Assembly: GCA_027575805.1 (NCBI GenBank)
Contig: JANBPU010000261.1
Location: 1-22,082 of the forward strand
Source: Mycoemilia scoparia
Taxonomy: Eukaryota; Kickxellomycota; Kickxellomycetes; Kickxellales; Kickxellaceae
DNA length: 22,082 nucleotides
Direction: 5' to 3'
Of the stretch, positions 18,234 through 22,082 are shown piece after piece (within the stretch, counting starts at the first letter, position 1; each line of letters begins with the position of its first letter). The notes below the pieces were generated by a model. It saw only the letters and a list, made by a program, of their open reading frames with translations. It was not told where the DNA came from and ran no database searches. The translations under genes and the position numbers were made by a program.

Positions 18234-20500
18234 ATGGTCCGCCTACCAACTCCTTGTGACGGGAATAGTGCCACCGGCAGTACTTGCGGCTCCAGAACAC
18301 CGCCAATTCCATATCTAGGCTCTTTACAGCACCATGCGCCGATCCACCATTATGGCAAGTATACCTACTCAGCCTTGTCTCTTCCTCATTGTTATTCCCA
18401 ACAGCTAGCAAAAGTGTATATACATACATATATATATATGTAAAGGCCTGTAGCCAACTAACAAGTGATATGTTCAAATCCACGCTGTCACCAATGGCTT
18501 GGTGTGGACTACTCTTTAATGCATGCTTTAGGCCCAAGCGGACACCAGCATCAAGATGAGTGTCAGAAGCTGGTCGTAATAATGGTCGGCCTACCAGCCA
18601 GAGGCAAAAGCTTCATTGTCAAGAAGCTCAAAAGATACCTGTCATGGCTTGGATACAATACCAAGGTAGGCTTAATTGATGGGTGCCATAAAAAACTTTG
18701 TTGGAGAGTGATGGGCGGGGTGAGTGCTGTGTTGAAATATGGCACAGCAACGGCCCTGCCCACACACGCCTTTGTTTCCTTTATTATGTCTTGGCTATTA
18801 GTGGCCATAATAACATGCTGTTGGAGAAAAATATTAATTGTGTAAATACCAAATATAATATGTAGATTTTCAATGTTTGAGACCAGCGTCGCAGGATAGT
18901 TATAGATAGCAGCTGTTCCAAAGAAAACGAAAAGGCTTCTTCTTCTTCTTCCTCAACCACAACCTCGGCCTCAGCCATAAAGAGCGATAATGGCAGTGGT
19001 TGTGACGGGAATGGCCGACACTCGTCAAACTTTTTCGATCCAACCAACCAAAGGGCAGCAGCCATCCGCGAAAAAATAGCCATGGACGTTCTTGAAGATC
19101 TAATAAGGTGGCTCCAGTCAGGGGGCCAGGTGGCCATCCACGATGCCACAAATTCGACCCTTGCCCGGCGCCAAGCGCTGATTGATCGGCTATCCCAAGA
19201 ACCCGACATCAACTTCCTATTTGTCGAAAGTATATGTAACGACCAGGATGTGATTACGCGAAACATCAAGCTCAAGACCCAAAGCCCCGATTACATCGAC
19301 ATGGATCCAGTCCTGGCCGAGCGGGATTTCCGCGAGCGTCTGCGAAATTACGAACGGGCCTATGTGACTTTAGGCCACTGCGAAGAAAATAACCAGGAGC
19401 CCGTGCAGTTTTGTAAAATCATTGATGTGGGCAAGAAGGTCATTGCCTACAACATCCAAGGATATATCGAAAGCCAGGTTGTATTTTATTTGATGAATAT
19501 TAATCTGGAGCCCCGGATAATATTCTTGACGCGGCATGGCCAGAGCGTGGATGATGTTGATGATAGGATTGGCGGGGATTCGAATTTGACAGAGTCTGGA
19601 CATAGGTTTTCGGAAGCATTGACTAGGTTTGTTGAAGAAAGGATGCAGGCATTTTATCAACAAACACATAATAGCCATCAGCATTGTGGCAATATCAAAG
19701 GTAGCGCTCCTTCATTATCGTCGTCGTCGTCGTCATTGGTTGAAGCCACCCCTATTAAAAATACCAATAATGCTGCCACTAAGACCGGTGATAATGATGA
19801 TGATGATGATGATGATACTCGCCCAGAAAAAATCCCCAAATTAACAATAACCACCACTAACCCTTCCCAACAGACACCGCCACAAGCCGAATGCGAGATC
19901 TGGACATCCATGTTGCAAAAATCAATCCAAACTGCCCAGAATTTCGATCCCTTCAAATACACGGTCTGCCATCTCCGTGCTCTCAACGAAATCTATGCTG
20001 GCCGGTACGAAGGCCAGCCCTTCACATCCTTCAAGCACAACCATCCCGAAGAATACGAGGCCCGGTTAAAAAACAAATTCTATTACAGATACCCTGGGAT
20101 AGGTGGAGAGTCCTATGCCGATATTGTCAACAAATTACAGCAAGTGATTGTAGAGCTTGAGCGGAAACGCCACTCATCAGTTATGATTATAAGTCACCTG
20201 GCAATCATTAGAACATTGTTGTCGTATTTTATGGATATTCCATCAACTCATATGGCTCAAATCAATGTGCCCCTTGGGTATGTATTTGCCTGTGAGCCGA
20301 GGCCCTTTGGTAACCAACTTACTATCTATAAATATATTGAAGAGAAGGATATGTTTGTGAAGATCGATCTTGAGACTTCGATGAGCTGGCTGTTTAGCAG
20401 CACTCCTATGGATGATTGTGGTGATGACAATCCTATTGATACCAGTAATAATGGTGGAGGGTTGGGTGTTAAAATTATGACTCCACCTTCTATTAATTAA
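18234..20500 (+). CDS. 6-phosphofructo-2-kinase/fructose-2,6-bisphosphatase, interrupted by in-frame TGA
   Basis: Three exons inferred: 18234-18354, 18532-18665 and 18866-20500. Intron 1 is either GC-AG (18355-18531) or GT-AG (18359-18538); both keep frame. Intron 2 is 18666-18865. The kinase half has the Walker A GLPARGKS (about 60-67) plus FFDP, LEDLIRWL, DATNST, VESICND and SPDY. The phosphatase half has TRHGQS, DRIGGDSNL, LNEIYAGRYEG, YYRYPGIGGESY and ISHLAIIR. The enzyme makes and degrades fructose-2,6-bisphosphate, the main activator of PFK-1. Oddities: codon 90 is TGA (18878-18880) where the family has the Gly of FNVG. The catalytic RHG block reads RHGQSVDD, so the Asn normally eight residues into it is Asp. 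A Ser/Asp-rich insert of about 80 residues (19652-19891) splits the phosphatase domain. A downstream acceptor (CCAG|CGT, exon from 18886) would skip the TGA but also FNVG. It is either a recent pseudogene, a mis-sequenced base, or an enzyme altered by splicing. Confidence 0.85.
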
Positions 20501-20611
20501 TTCATTAGTATCAAGTCTGTTGTCGGTGATATCTATTATTTATTTTTCAATCAATTTGGTATTTGTTGATGTTTTTTATTTTGTTATTTTATTTATTATT
20601 TATATTATATA
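20501..20611 (+). other. 3' end of the PFK-2 gene
   Basis: Very AT-rich, T-rich stretch with TATTTA-type repeats between the TAA at 20498-20500 and the abrupt start of unit C. Probable 3' UTR; no defined signal could be assigned. Confidence 0.4.
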
Positions 20612-21020
20612 TTGTAACATTTGACATTCAGACTGTTCAAAATGGATTCCAACTCGATTATGCTATAATTCATAATATATAGAAATCTATATAGCATGAT
20701 GATTCAGAAATTAGGATGCATGCCGAGAGAGAAAGATATTATTTGGATCTGATATGGTTATCAGATAGAATATTACTTTAACCTAGTTTTAACTTGTAAT
20801 AGCAAACAGATGTTTTTGATAATACATCATTTTTTCATTGTAGTACAACCAAATACAAACACATTAACAATATAAACAGTAAAAATTGGAAAAATTCATT
20901 TGTCCTTTAGTATCATGAGGATATTCTGGACTTGTGCTATTTCTTGTCTTGTCTTGTCTTTTTGTAGCTGTGTTGTTATCTGAGAAGCACCTTGCCCAAT
21001 ATAGATGAGACATTGGGAGT

Positions 21021-21716
21021 TTATTCTTCATCTTCATCTTCATCATCATCATCTTCATTGTCAACTTCATCAGGATGGCAAGGACTAGTACGTTGAACAA
21101 ATCCTTGTACCATTTCCCATACTTCATCAACAGTTTCTTGGCCATGCCATTGGATGAGTTCTTCTACCATTTGCCATAATTCATCAAAATTCTTAGGGGC
21201 ATGGAGTATTGGTCTATTATTGATATAGAGTTCATGGACAACCCCATTTTGTCCCCCTTGAGGAACATTCCCATTGTGTTGTTCATTTCCAGGAAGCACA
21301 TGAGGACAAACAGAGGTCATGGTGGCAGTATTAGTAGTATCAAGGTCAGTGATACTGATATCCTGATGATGATGGCTCATATCAGTTGTCTCAACAAAAG
21401 GTGTTTGTTCAGACACAGGAGAGCCATCATGAGCATTGGTGAAATATGGTGTGTCCATGCTTATCCATACTACCAGTGGTACATTCCTACCTTGGTGAGC
21501 AATTATATTTGGTAAAATGATATACTGGTATATGACAAAGAGGACAAAGGCAGGGTTCAAGACTTTGGTCATCATTTCATTGAAAAGTACATTCAAAGCA
21601 CATATCCCAGATTTTTGGTAGTGATGGAGCCTAACAATTCTAAAACTGTAAGCATCATTACCAGGCTGCTGTGGTTGTAGAGAGGAGCTGGATTCTTGAT
21701 CACTGGAGTTATCCAT
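21021..21716 (-). CDS. MDNSS-family orphan protein, copy C (231 aa)
   Basis: Single-exon minus-strand frame of 231 residues; its start at 21716 is set by the shared MDNSSDQESSSS opening and promoter spacing. Relative to copy B it lacks about 30 residues in the N-terminal third and about 14 in the Asn/Thr-rich linker, both without frame loss. Conserved blocks are the hydrophobic segment (52-69, VLNPAFVLFVIYQYIILP), MDTPYFTNAHDGSP (87-100) and the core at 138-204 (PHVLPGNEQH, QNGVVHELYIN, HAPKNFDELWQMV, GQETVDEV). The acidic tail is shorter (about 217-231). It has no signal peptide and no recognised family. The mixture of strict core conservation and variable linkers points to a real protein under selection. 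Confidence 0.7.
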   Translation of the reverse strand: MDNSSDQESSSSLQPQQPGNDAYSFRIVRLHHYQKSGICALNVLFNEMMTKVLNPAFVLFVIYQYIILPNIIAHQGRNVPLVVWISMDTPYFTNAHDGSPVSEQTPFVETTDMSHHHQDISITDLDTTNTATMTSVCPHVLPGNEQHNGNVPQGGQNGVVHELYINNRPILHAPKNFDELWQMVEELIQWHGQETVDEVWEMVQGFVQRTSPCHPDEVDNEDDDDEDEDEE

Positions 21717-21845
21717 GTTTCAAGAACAGACAGGCTGTGAGGAAGGGAGTTTGAGTTGAAAGTGGTGGTATGTGCTGGGGATTAAGTGAAAAATTGAGTA
21801 TGATTGAGTGGGTGAGGATTCCAAAAAAAGTGGGGAAAAGTGGAT

Positions 21846-21854
21846 GTATTTATA
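21846..21854 (-). promoter_or_regulatory. TATA box of MDNSS copy C
   Basis: Minus-strand TATAAATAC, 130 bp before the ATG at 21716; it differs from copies A and B only in the last base. Confidence 0.7.
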
Positions 21855-22005
21855 CCCTTTTTTTCTGGTACTCTATGGTAAACCAATTTCAATATTTATT
21901 TTTTCTCTCTATTACATTGCCACATTTTTATAATGTATACAAGCAATAAGCCTGTAATCAAGAACAAAAAGTATTTTGTGGACTTTGCTGACAAACACAA
22001 AAATC

Positions 22006-22054
22006 CAATTTTGACCAAAAATTGTTTTCAAACCAACATTTACAATGATCATTG
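22006..22054 (-). promoter_or_regulatory. Conserved palindrome pair upstream of copy C
   Basis: CAATTTT-GACCA-AAAATTG at 22006-22024 and CAATGATCATTG at 22043-22054, again about 150 and 189 bp upstream of the TATA box. Confidence 0.5.
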
Positions 22055-22082
22055 GCTTTGAGCATCTTTTTGGCTTCCTGTT

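Larger units (their letters stand above)
20612..22082 (-). repeat. Duplicated MDNSS unit, copy C (cut by window end)
   Basis: The similarity to copy B starts at about 20612 (ATTCAGACTGTTCAAAATG region) and runs to the end of the window, so the unit is incomplete on the right. Its 3' flank is nearly identical to that of B and its 5' flank to those of A and B. It is in the same orientation as A and B, 15 kb away, and begins only about 110 bp after the PFK-2 stop. Confidence 0.85.

Noticed and set aside
18465..18490. GTTCAAATCC resembling a tRNA B box
   Set aside because: The flanking bases do not pair as a T stem, there is no matching A box or acceptor stem, and it lies inside a PFK-2 intron.
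18878..18880. TGA as a recoded amino acid in PFK-2
   Set aside because: TGA is a normal stop in RIB5 at 13765-13767, and no selenocysteine or read-through context is visible.

Overview
The window looks like nuclear DNA of a filamentous, probably early-diverging (zygomycete-type) fungus. It carries intron-containing eukaryotic genes with short introns (about 97-200 nt) and CTAAC/CTAAT-like branch sites. It has fungal-style housekeeping genes: a farnesylated Ydj1-type DnaJ, riboflavin synthase, Arp2/3 subunit ARPC4 and a bifunctional phosphofructokinase-2. Non-coding DNA is AT-rich, and trinucleotide repeats run into the proteins as Asn, Ser, Asp and Gly tracts. Riboflavin synthase argues against an animal. 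The species cannot be named from sequence alone.

Left part (1-6000): a (TAA)n microsatellite, a small secreted orphan protein (722-1024), a frameshifted glutathione S-transferase pseudogene (about 1377-1986, minus), then two head-to-tail copies (A, 2550-3983; B, 4249-5992) of a duplicated unit. Each unit carries one minus-strand gene beginning MDNSS. A third copy (C, 20612 to the window end) lies 15 kb away in the same orientation. The units share a nearly identical promoter block with a TATA box about 130 bp before the ATG and two conserved palindromes further upstream. They also share the first codons. The protein bodies range from partly conserved (B, C) to unrelated (A). This mosaic orphan family is the least explained and most interesting content of the window.

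Middle (6000-15900): a possible tiny gene (6321-6476); ARPC4 with five coding exons, of which the first is only the ATG; a 1.3-kb gene-free stretch; an orphan Asn/Ser-rich protein (9138-10199) whose apparent first ATG overlaps a TATA box; DnaJ (minus) and RIB5 (plus) sharing a divergent promoter; and, convergent to RIB5, a two-exon RING protein of 611 residues with a SUMO-interaction-like motif, resembling SUMO-targeted ubiquitin ligases.

Right part (15900-22082): 2.4 kb without a convincing gene, then a 6-phosphofructo-2-kinase/fructose-2,6-bisphosphatase gene (18234-20500). Its kinase domain has an in-frame TGA exactly where a conserved Gly codon is expected, and its phosphatase active site is altered. 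Copy C of the MDNSS unit follows about 110 bp after that gene. No tRNA, rRNA, CRISPR array or recognisable transposase was found.
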